The notes under the pieces are model-generated. The model saw only the letters and a program-made list of their open reading frames with translations, had not been told where the DNA came from and ran no database searches. Of a DNA stretch of 64,000 nucleotides, positions 50,401 through 58,842 are shown in pieces. Numbering within the stretch: position 1 is the stretch's first letter; the number at the start of each line of letters is the position of its first letter. A program made the position numbers and the translations under genes. The stretch covers positions 992,001 through 1,056,000 of the forward strand of contig OY101120.1 in assembly GCA_956465555.1 (NCBI GenBank). The letters are read 5' to 3'. This DNA is from Nitzschia sp. pyKryTriq1. Taxonomy: Eukaryota; Bacillariophyta; Bacillariophyceae; Bacillariales; Bacillariaceae.

Positions 50401-53400
50401 GCTTTCGACTTGCTGTGAATCCTACACCCTATCATGCGACACGGTTCCTCGACTAGTCAAAAAAGAGAACGACGACAGTACACTTATTCTTGGACGGTCT
50501 TCTCAGCTCCACGACGACCCTGTCCAGTGGCACGTGCCAGACGGCGAATGCGTTCAACTCGCTTGGAGTCTGTTGGAACAGCATGTTTTAGTACGAATCT
50601 CGAAGCTTCCTGGTGCATCTATGGATGTCGACACTGCTAATTCGACGTATAACCTCGACTTCCAGGAGACGCGACGATGCCTACGAGTGATCCGCTACGC
50701 TCTCCGAGGCGGCGCTGGAATTCTCCTCGACGTAGATACTGGCGAAGATATTCCAGAGAAGGTCGATGACCTCGTCCCGATGGAGGGTGGTATCCCAGTC
50801 CCAGAAGAACTTTCCGACTTGACATTGTTTCCCTATGAGCAAGCAATGCACAAATTACTCAAGAGTGCACCGGAAGAAACCTATCGTTCGATCATGCAGA
50901 CTCGTGGTCGGCTCTGCACATTTGTGATCAAGATATCCTCACTGATGGCTTCAGAGAGCTTTAAGCTCGAGGAGCAACCAGTAGAGATGGATACGGGGAG
51001 CTCATCAGGTGGTGATGCTCCGGTGACAGATCGAAAGTATAAAGGTCTGATAAGCACAGATTCCAAGATCTGCAAAGAAACCAGCGACATAGCCCTTCTC
51101 TTGCTCACTCGGCGAGGGGCGTCCTTCCGCTCACAAGAGGGAAAGACTATATGGAAAGCACAGAAACAATTGGCCACAGACTTTGCCCTGCTCTCGCAGG
51201 CAGACCACATGACAGAATCTTTGCAGCGGGCACAAATGTATGGGTCCTGTAGTACGGTGTGGTTCAAAGATGGCGAAGATGCGGGAAAAACACTTCCGCG
51301 ACGACTCTTGGTCGCTCGTATTCAGCTCTTTCATGACTCGCTGCAGCGAACGGCAAGCTTCGAAGTTCCTCGTCGGCTTCGTCGTCTCTTTAAGGCTGGC
51401 AAAGTAACTCGAAATGTTCTATTTTCGACGAAGACCGATATTAATGATCTCCGTACTTCCATGATTGAGATACTCGAGAAGACGCCGGCATCTGCTCTAG
51501 ATTCCTATGAAGGGATGGTTGACGGCCTATTCTCCCTGTGTTGCCACTCGAACACACAAGTGAGAGCTTGTGCAATTGGAGTGGTCGACTACGCAATCAC
51601 TAGATTTGGTTGGCTTCTTCGTCCCCGTGTCCCTAGGTTGATTGCGGCAGTCAATCTGAAAGACGACGAGATGAATGGAAAGTTTGGGGTTCCCTCGTGC
51701 GCGGCTCTGAAAACCGAAGTGGACGGGCAAGGCAAAAGAAAACGCCTCGCTGAAGTAATGAAGGGAGTGTGCTCGATCCTCGCCACCCCTCGGGCTGGGA
51801 AGTTGATGATGGGAAGTGAGAAGATGAGATACGAATTCGTCACGATGATCTGCGGAACTGATGCCCTGGTATCAATAATGCCCGCGGAAGAGATGCAGAA
51901 AATGGTTCATTATTTGCACAGCCTATTCAGTCCTTTCCGGCTCAAGTTCTACAGCCTTCCACGGGCGACTCAACATGATCGCCAAATACACCAGAAGTGT
52001 TTGGAGTTCTTGCTCGACACATTAGCAAACGAGAAAGACAGCGAGAAAGAAGAAGGGGACGCAAAGTCTGCTCATTGGAGAAAGCTCATGCATGCTTGCT
52101 GGTTTCTCACTGTACAAGTGGACAACGAAGACTTGCAAGAAAAGGATTCTCCTATCCCGGCAAAACTATGGAAAACGTGTTTCCAAATCATAGAGCAGGA
52201 ATTTGGACAACCACTTCAACGTGTTGCGTTGGGTTTTTTGGGGCGCTTGATTATGCTGACGAAAGATGAACACGAACGTCAAATGCTTCGAGATCAAATT
52301 GTGACCGAGTCCTTTTGCAAACTATTCGGAAATGCGCTAGTTTATGATCACAAGGAAGACTCGAGCGTCGGAGGCGGCCACGATGCACAATGGGCTGCCG
52401 GAGTTGCTGACATGATTCGTGATTCTGCACGTAACATCGCTCCAAGGTCTTTGTTTCCATTCCAGAGAACGAACCAAAGCTCCGGGACCTTCAAGGTGTC
52501 GCATGCGCAAATGGTCGAACAGATTCTGCTCGGGCTCAACGAAGAAGACGCAACTACCGCGGCAAAATATCTGCTAGCCTTTGCTCGCGAAATGGCAGCC
52601 TCTCCACCAAGCGAGGATCAGAGAAACCAGCAATGCACATCAGCGGAGATTTTTGCGGGGATCACCCGAGCCTTTTTGCAAATGTTGAGCGACGAAAACC
52701 TGGACAGTCTCTGGAAAACAGACCTCCTTCCGTTCCTCGATGACGTAGTATCGAAAATCCCAATCTCTCTTTCTGGGGCATACTTCGATTGCGTCCGATT
52801 TTCAATCCAATTCTCCCCGCCACGAAGATTTTATCCAATGACCTCTTGGATGTTCGACAAAATCGAGGGCTCCTTATGGGACCCGAAGAAGGCGAAAGGA
52901 AACACCTCAGAAGAGGACGAAACGGATCAGCAAGGAAAGAATGGCACAAAACAAGGCACTGATGGATTCACGTCTCAGTCAAAGTGGTTGTATCTCTGCT
53001 GTGCGCTTCTCGTGGAACTAGATGAAACGGAAGTCGACGGGTCGATGAGGAGAACGCCGTGGTACACGTCCTACTTGTCCGATGCCTTGGGTATTCCCGA
53101 ACCAGCCAGTCAGACAGAAGCTGACATGCAACAATCTTGGAAGCTCATCAGCGAGAAACTTCTCCCTAGACTCACTGATGCCCTGGGCCACCCTTACGAA
53201 AGTTGTCGGGATCACATCGCAGGTTGCTTGTTTCGAATATGCTACTGCCATCGAAAAATGGCCAGAAGCAGTGCATCGAGGGGTCCGAGCAGAACGAACA
53301 GCAGCATTTCTCTTGCCAGCCTTGGTAGTGAAGATGACCCAGGGACCTACATTGTGCAGAAGCTTCTAGCGCTTCAACGGTCCACGGAGGAATCCTACCA

Positions 53401-54328
53401 GATTCGGTACAACAGCTTGATAACGGCCCGTCGCTTCTTTTCTTACTGCATCCATTTTGGGGAAGCAAAGCACGAATTTGTCGACTATATCATCCCACTT
53501 TTGCCGCTGGCTTTCGAAGCCCTGAACTCGACTGTCGAAGAAACCGGAGAATCATCTGAGGCTGCTGCTACAGTTGCAAAACGCGCCCTCGAAGCAGAGG
53601 TGGTAAAGGGATATCGTTACACTATAGCAGAGCTCAGCGTATCACCGGTCATGTCTTACGGCGGGAACAGGGATATCTCGCGGGTCCTCTCAGCCGCAGC
53701 AGATGCCTCGAAGCATGAGACCTGGCAAGTTCGACATGCATCGGCCAATTTTCTCCGCTGCTTTCAAGGAAGTCATAAGTTCCTTTTCACAGATGAGCAT
53801 GCCGGGCAGATCACTTCAATCGCAGAAGGACTTTTGTCGGACGAACGCCGGGAGGTTTCGGCGGCTGCCATGGCGGCAGTCACAGGTATCATTGCAGCAC
53901 TCCCGTCAGATGCGGTCGCCACGCTAGTGCAGAAGTACACAACTCAGGCAAGAAAATCCACAACGAAACGCAAAAAGAAGGGAGCAAAAGCTTCCGAGCC
54001 CACTACGGACGCCCCAGACGAAGAGCAACGCAAGAAAGAACAGAGGAGGGCTAAGACGCAGCAATCTTCTGTCTTCTTCCTTTGCGCGACAATTTTATCG
54101 CAGCCATATGACACGCCACCATACGTGCCGAAAGCTCTTGCTGCCATTTCAAAACACTCGTTTGAACGCAATGCTCCTCTCGGGGTTCGTGATATCGTGA
54201 AGAAGTGCTGTGCTGAATATAAGCGAACCCATATGTCGGACAACTGGGAACTTCACAGAAAAATGTTTACCCAAGAAGAGATCGAGGCCCTTGAGGACGT
54301 GGTCAGTTCACCGCATTACTATGCTTAA
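47498..54328 (+). CDS. PSME4: Proteasome activator PA200/Blm10
   Basis: A single-exon gene for 2276 residues, the usual size for the family (human about 1840, yeast about 2140). The protein is an armadillo-like solenoid that caps the 20S proteasome and opens its gate for peptides and some proteins. Family-like segments: YYLERLPLWFEAWSNIDRCP with FLWLALLCRARKHL, FLEEETLPSAAKD, FFSYCIHFGEAKHEFVDYI and RHASANFLRCFQGSHKFLF. The last residues are HYYA; the YYA ending is the docking motif that inserts in a proteasome alpha-subunit pocket in Blm10. An acidic insert (EEDDGEAEEDEGSQG) is near residue 90-115, and a basic stretch (STTKRKKKGAK) near 2150 may be a nuclear signal. Confidence 0.93.
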   Translation: MTSSSSGSSIDTAALGGGTFSIRDNNEGPSWKHPHAFHRNLPPHHHDDEDGIPFITKYAYKKSRYVLRLVDSLQITESMLVDNEEHDEEEEDIPMEEEDDGEAEEDEGSQGGPAPTETLSVLMRTCARISSQLSSLESLKHSGLSRLELSRMILHLLKLASATFILGEGASGERKVTLQYENVGYICTAATTEEEAAFHNLPDAQALEADLADKRFALPSPAREVILSMVVNLLSNKGPLRSVSNAAIFAKAENIVDEQESRFLLIIHWKALLRMLLRTAPYLDEHKVGTAPMASNSRHSTIVKRTVQLIRDARHFFDQGLRPNDPSAIDDRTAITVWEMVKSDVMFHSHTHACYRSLILLYLFQPSRCSSRYYLERLPLWFEAWSNIDRCPEMDFLWLALLCRARKHLPVGYDWGPIRRRLLTHAQYWLQLPIGGVSMDKSFPNASTPRSRTCPSRLKVFAGASSSYEEGIDFVAKVAKLLVIGLGTGEKEGGTSEGTLDVLRFLNFVTPYFNPSNLGSWTFTLGAFLHYFCYELCCRMGTAGSIETLRSTKPALVEALCEVEPPLSVACLPPKEIVALMNALLPLCQQSLYSKNGHVGRAGEAAMLYLAQIDPSRITPAFIDFATRALDISAVNLAHQAPAALSALTRLLQPALRGNPNILLVRLPEILRLTLAGIDSNDQNKTIRTLILYRSLTSWIPVGGTPEKWKTLQLPASTSKDLSADEADDTIRLGSDLLGDLYKPTQHPDYLQALEALPETSLLKQGSDVSDLDFRLLVDEAAFALSDWVLEFLERVYALLRATGEREKAGKTASGVANRHSSADVQQARNFSRVLKECLIQTFAAMDDAIHKSAVQSVARFLEEETLPSAAKDSSLLCQAACSARVNPQTGDVSSHGLDALVPVLVDDLEHHSNKTVTYRLRCLAGAVRGCGLGIKRHNKEITRAIDFALLSKDKHVHKTGCKLLRHTLSTCCESYTLSCDTVPRLVKKENDDSTLILGRSSQLHDDPVQWHVPDGECVQLAWSLLEQHVLVRISKLPGASMDVDTANSTYNLDFQETRRCLRVIRYALRGGAGILLDVDTGEDIPEKVDDLVPMEGGIPVPEELSDLTLFPYEQAMHKLLKSAPEETYRSIMQTRGRLCTFVIKISSLMASESFKLEEQPVEMDTGSSSGGDAPVTDRKYKGLISTDSKICKETSDIALLLLTRRGASFRSQEGKTIWKAQKQLATDFALLSQADHMTESLQRAQMYGSCSTVWFKDGEDAGKTLPRRLLVARIQLFHDSLQRTASFEVPRRLRRLFKAGKVTRNVLFSTKTDINDLRTSMIEILEKTPASALDSYEGMVDGLFSLCCHSNTQVRACAIGVVDYAITRFGWLLRPRVPRLIAAVNLKDDEMNGKFGVPSCAALKTEVDGQGKRKRLAEVMKGVCSILATPRAGKLMMGSEKMRYEFVTMICGTDALVSIMPAEEMQKMVHYLHSLFSPFRLKFYSLPRATQHDRQIHQKCLEFLLDTLANEKDSEKEEGDAKSAHWRKLMHACWFLTVQVDNEDLQEKDSPIPAKLWKTCFQIIEQEFGQPLQRVALGFLGRLIMLTKDEHERQMLRDQIVTESFCKLFGNALVYDHKEDSSVGGGHDAQWAAGVADMIRDSARNIAPRSLFPFQRTNQSSGTFKVSHAQMVEQILLGLNEEDATTAAKYLLAFAREMAASPPSEDQRNQQCTSAEIFAGITRAFLQMLSDENLDSLWKTDLLPFLDDVVSKIPISLSGAYFDCVRFSIQFSPPRRFYPMTSWMFDKIEGSLWDPKKAKGNTSEEDETDQQGKNGTKQGTDGFTSQSKWLYLCCALLVELDETEVDGSMRRTPWYTSYLSDALGIPEPASQTEADMQQSWKLISEKLLPRLTDALGHPYESCRDHIAGCLFRICYCHRKMARSSASRGPSRTNSSISLASLGSEDDPGTYIVQKLLALQRSTEESYQIRYNSLITARRFFSYCIHFGEAKHEFVDYIIPLLPLAFEALNSTVEETGESSEAAATVAKRALEAEVVKGYRYTIAELSVSPVMSYGGNRDISRVLSAAADASKHETWQVRHASANFLRCFQGSHKFLFTDEHAGQITSIAEGLLSDERREVSAAAMAAVTGIIAALPSDAVATLVQKYTTQARKSTTKRKKKGAKASEPTTDAPDEEQRKKEQRRAKTQQSSVFFLCATILSQPYDTPPYVPKALAAISKHSFERNAPLGVRDIVKKCCAEYKRTHMSDNWELHRKMFTQEEIEALEDVVSSPHYYA

Positions 54329-54694
54329 TCCCACCGTAGAATGTGAGCATGGAACAAAAATTAGCATGCTACTACGAGCTCATTGTAGGGTAGGGTGTTC
54401 TACCTCCATGCAGGATAGTGCTTCTTCGTAGAACTAGTATTCGTAGCTAGCTAATAGCTTAGCATGCGCTTTGGTTCTGAACTATGAAATTTCGTACCAA
54501 CAGCTGCAAAATTGATTGACTGACGCGCTTGCAAGTCAATGTACCTTACGCTGCAACGTACAGGCGGTCGAAGCGCCGCCAGAAAGGATGTCTTACACCT
54601 CAATAGCAACGGCAGAGACGACTTGCACCCTACGCGAAGGCATTCCCTCTCGACACTGACTTGACAACCAGAGATGCTCGCGGGGCTCGCTTTG
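54329..54694. other. Intergenic, convergent 3' ends
   Basis: About 365 bases, probably 3' UTRs of PSME4 and the RUS gene. It contains repeated ctagcta words at about 54440-54460. No gene seen. Confidence 0.4.
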
Positions 54695-56176
54695 TCATGT
54701 CGCGAATTCCACCTCGTAGCCAACTGTGGCTAATTCTGTCTTGCTCAGGTCCCACCCCGATTGTTTTAGACTCGTTTCGAAGTAGTCCCATGCACGGGAT
54801 AGTTTCTTGCTCTCGAAATGCTGCATCGGCGACAACACACCAGTCTTCTGCAATTCTCGTCCCAGCCAACTCGCATGGAAGTATGCCTTGGCCTCTTGAA
54901 ATCCCGTAACATGGGACAACAACACTACTAGAAGCGTTGGACTGCTCTTACATTTGCCCTGGGTAGCTGTGACCAGGTAGTTATCCCTCGTGCTTTCCAG
55001 ATGTCGAACGTCTTCCACACTCGCAAAAGAATCGCCGGCGGCTCCCCAAAAACCGTCAAAGCTGACACCCACCTGAACGGATAATCCACCTGGAGCATTA
55101 GACGCCTTGCCGATTCCAAAGAAGAGTGGCTCCTTCTGTGCAATTTGCTTTGGGCTGGAAAGCTTCGGAAGAGGAGGGTTGTCGTCGTCTTCATGAAGCT
55201 GCCACCAGTCGAAAAACTCCACCAACAATAGGTTCATGCGCGACGTGTTGCAAGAGTCAAAGGCAATCAAACGCATGCACCAGGCATTGGCAATAATATG
55301 GGCAATCGTGAGGGTACCATAGAGGGCCCAAAGAGCGGTAGCATTGACGTGGTCGACCGATCGGGCGAAGAATGCCGCAAAAATCAGACCCAGAGCACCA
55401 GTGACTGTGTGCTGAGCTCCAAATTTAGCATTAATATCCGAAATATCAGAGCCTTTAGCCCAATGGAGATTAATGGATCCACCACAAGCTCCCGCAGCCA
55501 CGCCACACATGGCCTTACACATGTTTCCCACACAAATCATAGGCAGAAAGAAGGAACGAGGAACCAACACGGCCATGACTTCCAGCGTGATTCCTAGATC
55601 CACCATGAGGTCAGCGAAAAGCCGCCATCTCTTAATATCGGTTCGAAAATTCGCCGATGCCGCCGACGTGAACAATAGCGTGGCCGCCATTCCACAGCCA
55701 TCTCGAACCAGAAAGTTCATCAGAGCAGACAAAGCTGTGGCGCCTTCTCGACCCACGCCGACTCCCTCCAGGACTCGCTGTGTCGCGAGAACGGATCGTA
55801 ATTGAGTACTCAAATCCTGAATCCACGAACACATACAATACTTCAAATAACCGGGAGGAGTTCTTGACGGATAACCAGATGGTAGAAAGGTCGATCGAAT
55901 AGCACCAACTGCCTTTTGCCGCAGTTTGCCAAAGCTGGGTGTCTTCCACAACGGCTTCACCAGCACACCCCGCATCTTCTTCTCCGCCTCGAAATCAAAT
56001 ATCTTTGACTCTCCACCGTTCTTTCGAATCGACACCACTCGCGTTGTTGCCGGTGCTTTGTTGTTATTGTTGCTTCTGCCGCCAGACGACGACGCTGATG
56101 ATGATGCCAAGCACTTGGCATCTCGCAAGAAGAAAACAAGGAGGAGGAACGCTACTCGTACTGGTAAAGCCTTCAT
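54695..56176 (-). CDS. RUS-family (DUF647) protein with signal peptide
   Basis: 493 residues from the ATG at 56176 (MKALPVRVAFLLLVFFLRDAKCLASS), a signal peptide that suggests secretory or plastid targeting. The DUF647 region covers about 100-370: STFLPSGYPSRTPPGYLKYC (the FLPxGYPxSVxxDYxxY hallmark), RVLEGVGVGREGATALSALM, VRDGCGMAATLLFTS, DLGITLEVMAVLVPRSFFLP and GNMCKAMCGVAAGA. RUS proteins in plants act in vitamin B6 and UV-B root responses and in auxin transport. A later region (GLSVQVGVSFDGFWGAAGDS) is the usual RUS C-terminal half. One exon. It is divergent from the terminal oxidase gene, sharing about 510 bases. Confidence 0.9.
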   Translation of the reverse strand: MKALPVRVAFLLLVFFLRDAKCLASSSASSSGGRSNNNNKAPATTRVVSIRKNGGESKIFDFEAEKKMRGVLVKPLWKTPSFGKLRQKAVGAIRSTFLPSGYPSRTPPGYLKYCMCSWIQDLSTQLRSVLATQRVLEGVGVGREGATALSALMNFLVRDGCGMAATLLFTSAASANFRTDIKRWRLFADLMVDLGITLEVMAVLVPRSFFLPMICVGNMCKAMCGVAAGACGGSINLHWAKGSDISDINAKFGAQHTVTGALGLIFAAFFARSVDHVNATALWALYGTLTIAHIIANAWCMRLIAFDSCNTSRMNLLLVEFFDWWQLHEDDDNPPLPKLSSPKQIAQKEPLFFGIGKASNAPGGLSVQVGVSFDGFWGAAGDSFASVEDVRHLESTRDNYLVTATQGKCKSSPTLLVVLLSHVTGFQEAKAYFHASWLGRELQKTGVLSPMQHFESKKLSRAWDYFETSLKQSGWDLSKTELATVGYEVEFAT

Positions 56177-56685
56177 GATTGATGATGGTTCTCTGCACTG
56201 ACTCAGTGTCTGTACGTAGCTCCAGACGAGTGATATCATCAACAATCCGCTTATCCACCCCGCTATAGATGGTCGATACCGGTATCCATCTAATTGCTAT
56301 TAGCTGCCGCTGTCTTCGAGATGTCAGATCGGAATATGATGGAGAAAAAAATCTTGGATCTATTTATCGTGATGTTTTTCCATCGTGTTGGCGGACAGAC
56401 CATAATGACTCACTCGACTAACTTCAGAGCGATGCGAAACATGCGCGCGCGACATTTTCCGATTTTGAAATTCCGAATTCCGACGACGCGAAACATCAGA
56501 AAAAAGGGAAGCGGAATGCGGGCGCACAAAAAGGGAAGAAAGATTTTACAGCAGTAACATAGTAAAAGAGAGGAAAAGAGAACGAATTATTGCTTCGATC
56601 GATCCGAGATACTATGATACATACTTGTGTATCCTACCGGTATCATACTGCCAATCCACCACAACTAAAACACCGACCATTCAAG
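56177..56685. other. Divergent promoter region of RUS and PTOX genes
   Basis: About 510 bases shared by two plastid-type genes. It contains ataccggtatcc at 56276-56287 and ctaccggtatcat at 56635-56647. No gene recognised. Confidence 0.4.
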
Positions 56686-58702
56686 ATGAAGAACCATTCA
56701 GGACACAAAGTCTTGGCTATTGTTTTCCTGGCAGGTGGTGTCTCCTCCTCGTGTGCCTTTGTCGACCACAGACCGACGACGTCAGTATTACCGGTACATG
56801 TAGTACCGCCAAGAATATTGGAAACCAAGCCTTCCCGCCCCAAAAGTAGATCGAGTTACTTCCGAAATCGTTTCACGGTCCGAGGTGTCACGGGAGAAGA
56901 GATTCGGAGCTTGACAGAGCAGTATGACGAACCGGACGAAACCGTCAAGTCGCTCAGGCGTCTTCTCGCCAGACAGGAAGCAGACATGAAAACCACAGAG
57001 AAGCTGCTACAGTCCCTCGAAGACGCCAAAGAATTCGACTACGAAGATGCGGAAAAGAATTTGCCGATGAGTGCTGCACCAATTATCATGGGGTTCGATT
57101 ATGGATTTGTGAGTAGGAGTGAAGGGGCAGGATACTCGGAATTTAAAGGCGATCTACCTGGATACGAGCATGGGCCACCAGGAAATGTGTGGAAGCTTGG
57201 ATGGGCACAATTCTGGAGAAACTTGGACGCCATGAAAGGCGAATACAAGGACGAGCCGGACATGCACTTGACCCCGCGGCAGCGTGAACTTCATCTACAA
57301 CTTGAAAGTCTCACTTTAGATTCAAACGAAATTTGGAAGCGCGAAGAGGAGACTGGGATCGAGGGGCCGTGGATCATCAAGGGTCCGTATTTGCTCCTTT
57401 GCTGGCTCCTTGATGTTCTGTTTGAAGGGAAATATGTTTTTTCTCGTTTCTTTCTCCTGGAAACGGTGGCACGAATGCCGTATTTTTCGTACATTGCCAT
57501 GATTCATTTCTATGAGACTTTAGGTATGTGCTTCTTCGAGCCATGCGAGTTTTATGCCAGAAGACCCATGCTCTTCTTTTACTCATCCAAATACTACTGT
57601 GCTTTGCCCGTCTCTTTTGGTTCTAGGATTCTGGAGAAGATCTGCCGACGTCAAACGGATCCACTTTGCCGAGGAACTGAACGAATTCCGTCACTTGTTG
57701 ATAGCAGAGAGTCTGGGAGGTGACCAAGAATGGTGGGTACGATTTATTGCTCAGCATTCGGCGATTCTATATTACTTTGTGCTGTGCTTTCTGTGGCTGG
57801 TATCACCAAGTCTGTCCTACGAGTTCAGTCGCCTCCTAGAAACTCATGCTGTTCATACGTATGGTCAGTTTCTCGATGAGAATGAAGAGACGCTGAAAGC
57901 TCTTCCGCCTCCGCTGAAAGCAGTGGAATATTATGTGTTCGGGGCATCGGATCCGTTCTACGCAGAATTCCAGATCTCAGCTATTGCTAATGATGGAGAG
58001 GTAAGACTGCTCTTCACATAATATTATTGTGTAGCGGCGAAACGTGTGTACTGTACTGCGTGGTTTGTACAGTCAGTGTGAGCTAATATTTTTCATCTCT
58101 GGCAGATTCGTAGACCAGGAGACTCGATGAGAACTCTGTACGATACTTACAAAGCCATTCAAGCCGATGAAGGTGATCATGTCACAGCGATGAAGGCATG
58201 TTTCGACCCAAGCGTTAATCTTATATCTCCATCAATCGAGAAAAGGCTTGTCACTGCTGCCGCCTTGGTCGGTGTAGTCAGTCTTCTGGTGAATGGGGGT
58301 GAGATTCCTTCTGACATTGGTATTGACAGTTCGACTGTGGGATTAGAAGGTTTTGGCATTACCGACGGCATACTAGAAACCGCAGCGTCAGGCTTGGCTG
58401 CCTTTGTGAGCCAGATAGTGGGAGGTGCTTCCCCAGATACGATTGGTGCGATTGATGAAGTTGAGGGCGCTGTGGGGGGAACTGCGTTGTTCATGGAAAG
58501 CGCATCAATAGAAAAGGCCGGATCAGCCCTGATAGGAGGGCTTGCTTCGATTTTTGGTCTCTCGACTCTCGCCCAACCAAAAAAGAAAGAAGATTTAGAA
58601 GTAGAGGGCGACGACGACGGCGACGACGACGACGATTTAAAAGTAGCAGACGAAAGCGACGACGACAGTGAAAATACCAAGGAAGAACACAGCACAGTCT
58701 GA
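56686..58702 (+). CDS. PTOX: Plastid terminal oxidase (PTOX), alternative oxidase family
   Basis: A diiron plastoquinol oxidase of thylakoids that passes electrons to oxygen and helps carotenoid synthesis and stress relief. Exons 56686-57523, 57627-58000 and 58106-58702 join to 602 residues. The start MKNHSGHKV opens a signal peptide with SSSCAF at its end, the diatom plastid motif. All six iron ligands are seen: E in [11 protein letters not shown] (259), E and H in [17 protein letters not shown] in [14 protein letters not shown], and E..H in DEGDHV. A long lead (about 60-200, acidic) comes before. After the core is an unusual 175-residue tail: Gly/Ala/Ile-rich, then acidic ([20 protein letters not shown]). 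Confidence 0.93.
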
Positions 58703-58842
58703 GTGTGCGGCCACATACAAGTATAGAGCAACTGGATCAGCATCGCAAGTACATTCGGTATCATGAATTCCTATGAAAAGTAGAACTCAGGAGCCAATGT
58801 CTTTTTTACCCTTCGGTCTTTCTACAGTATCAGTATTGTTTA

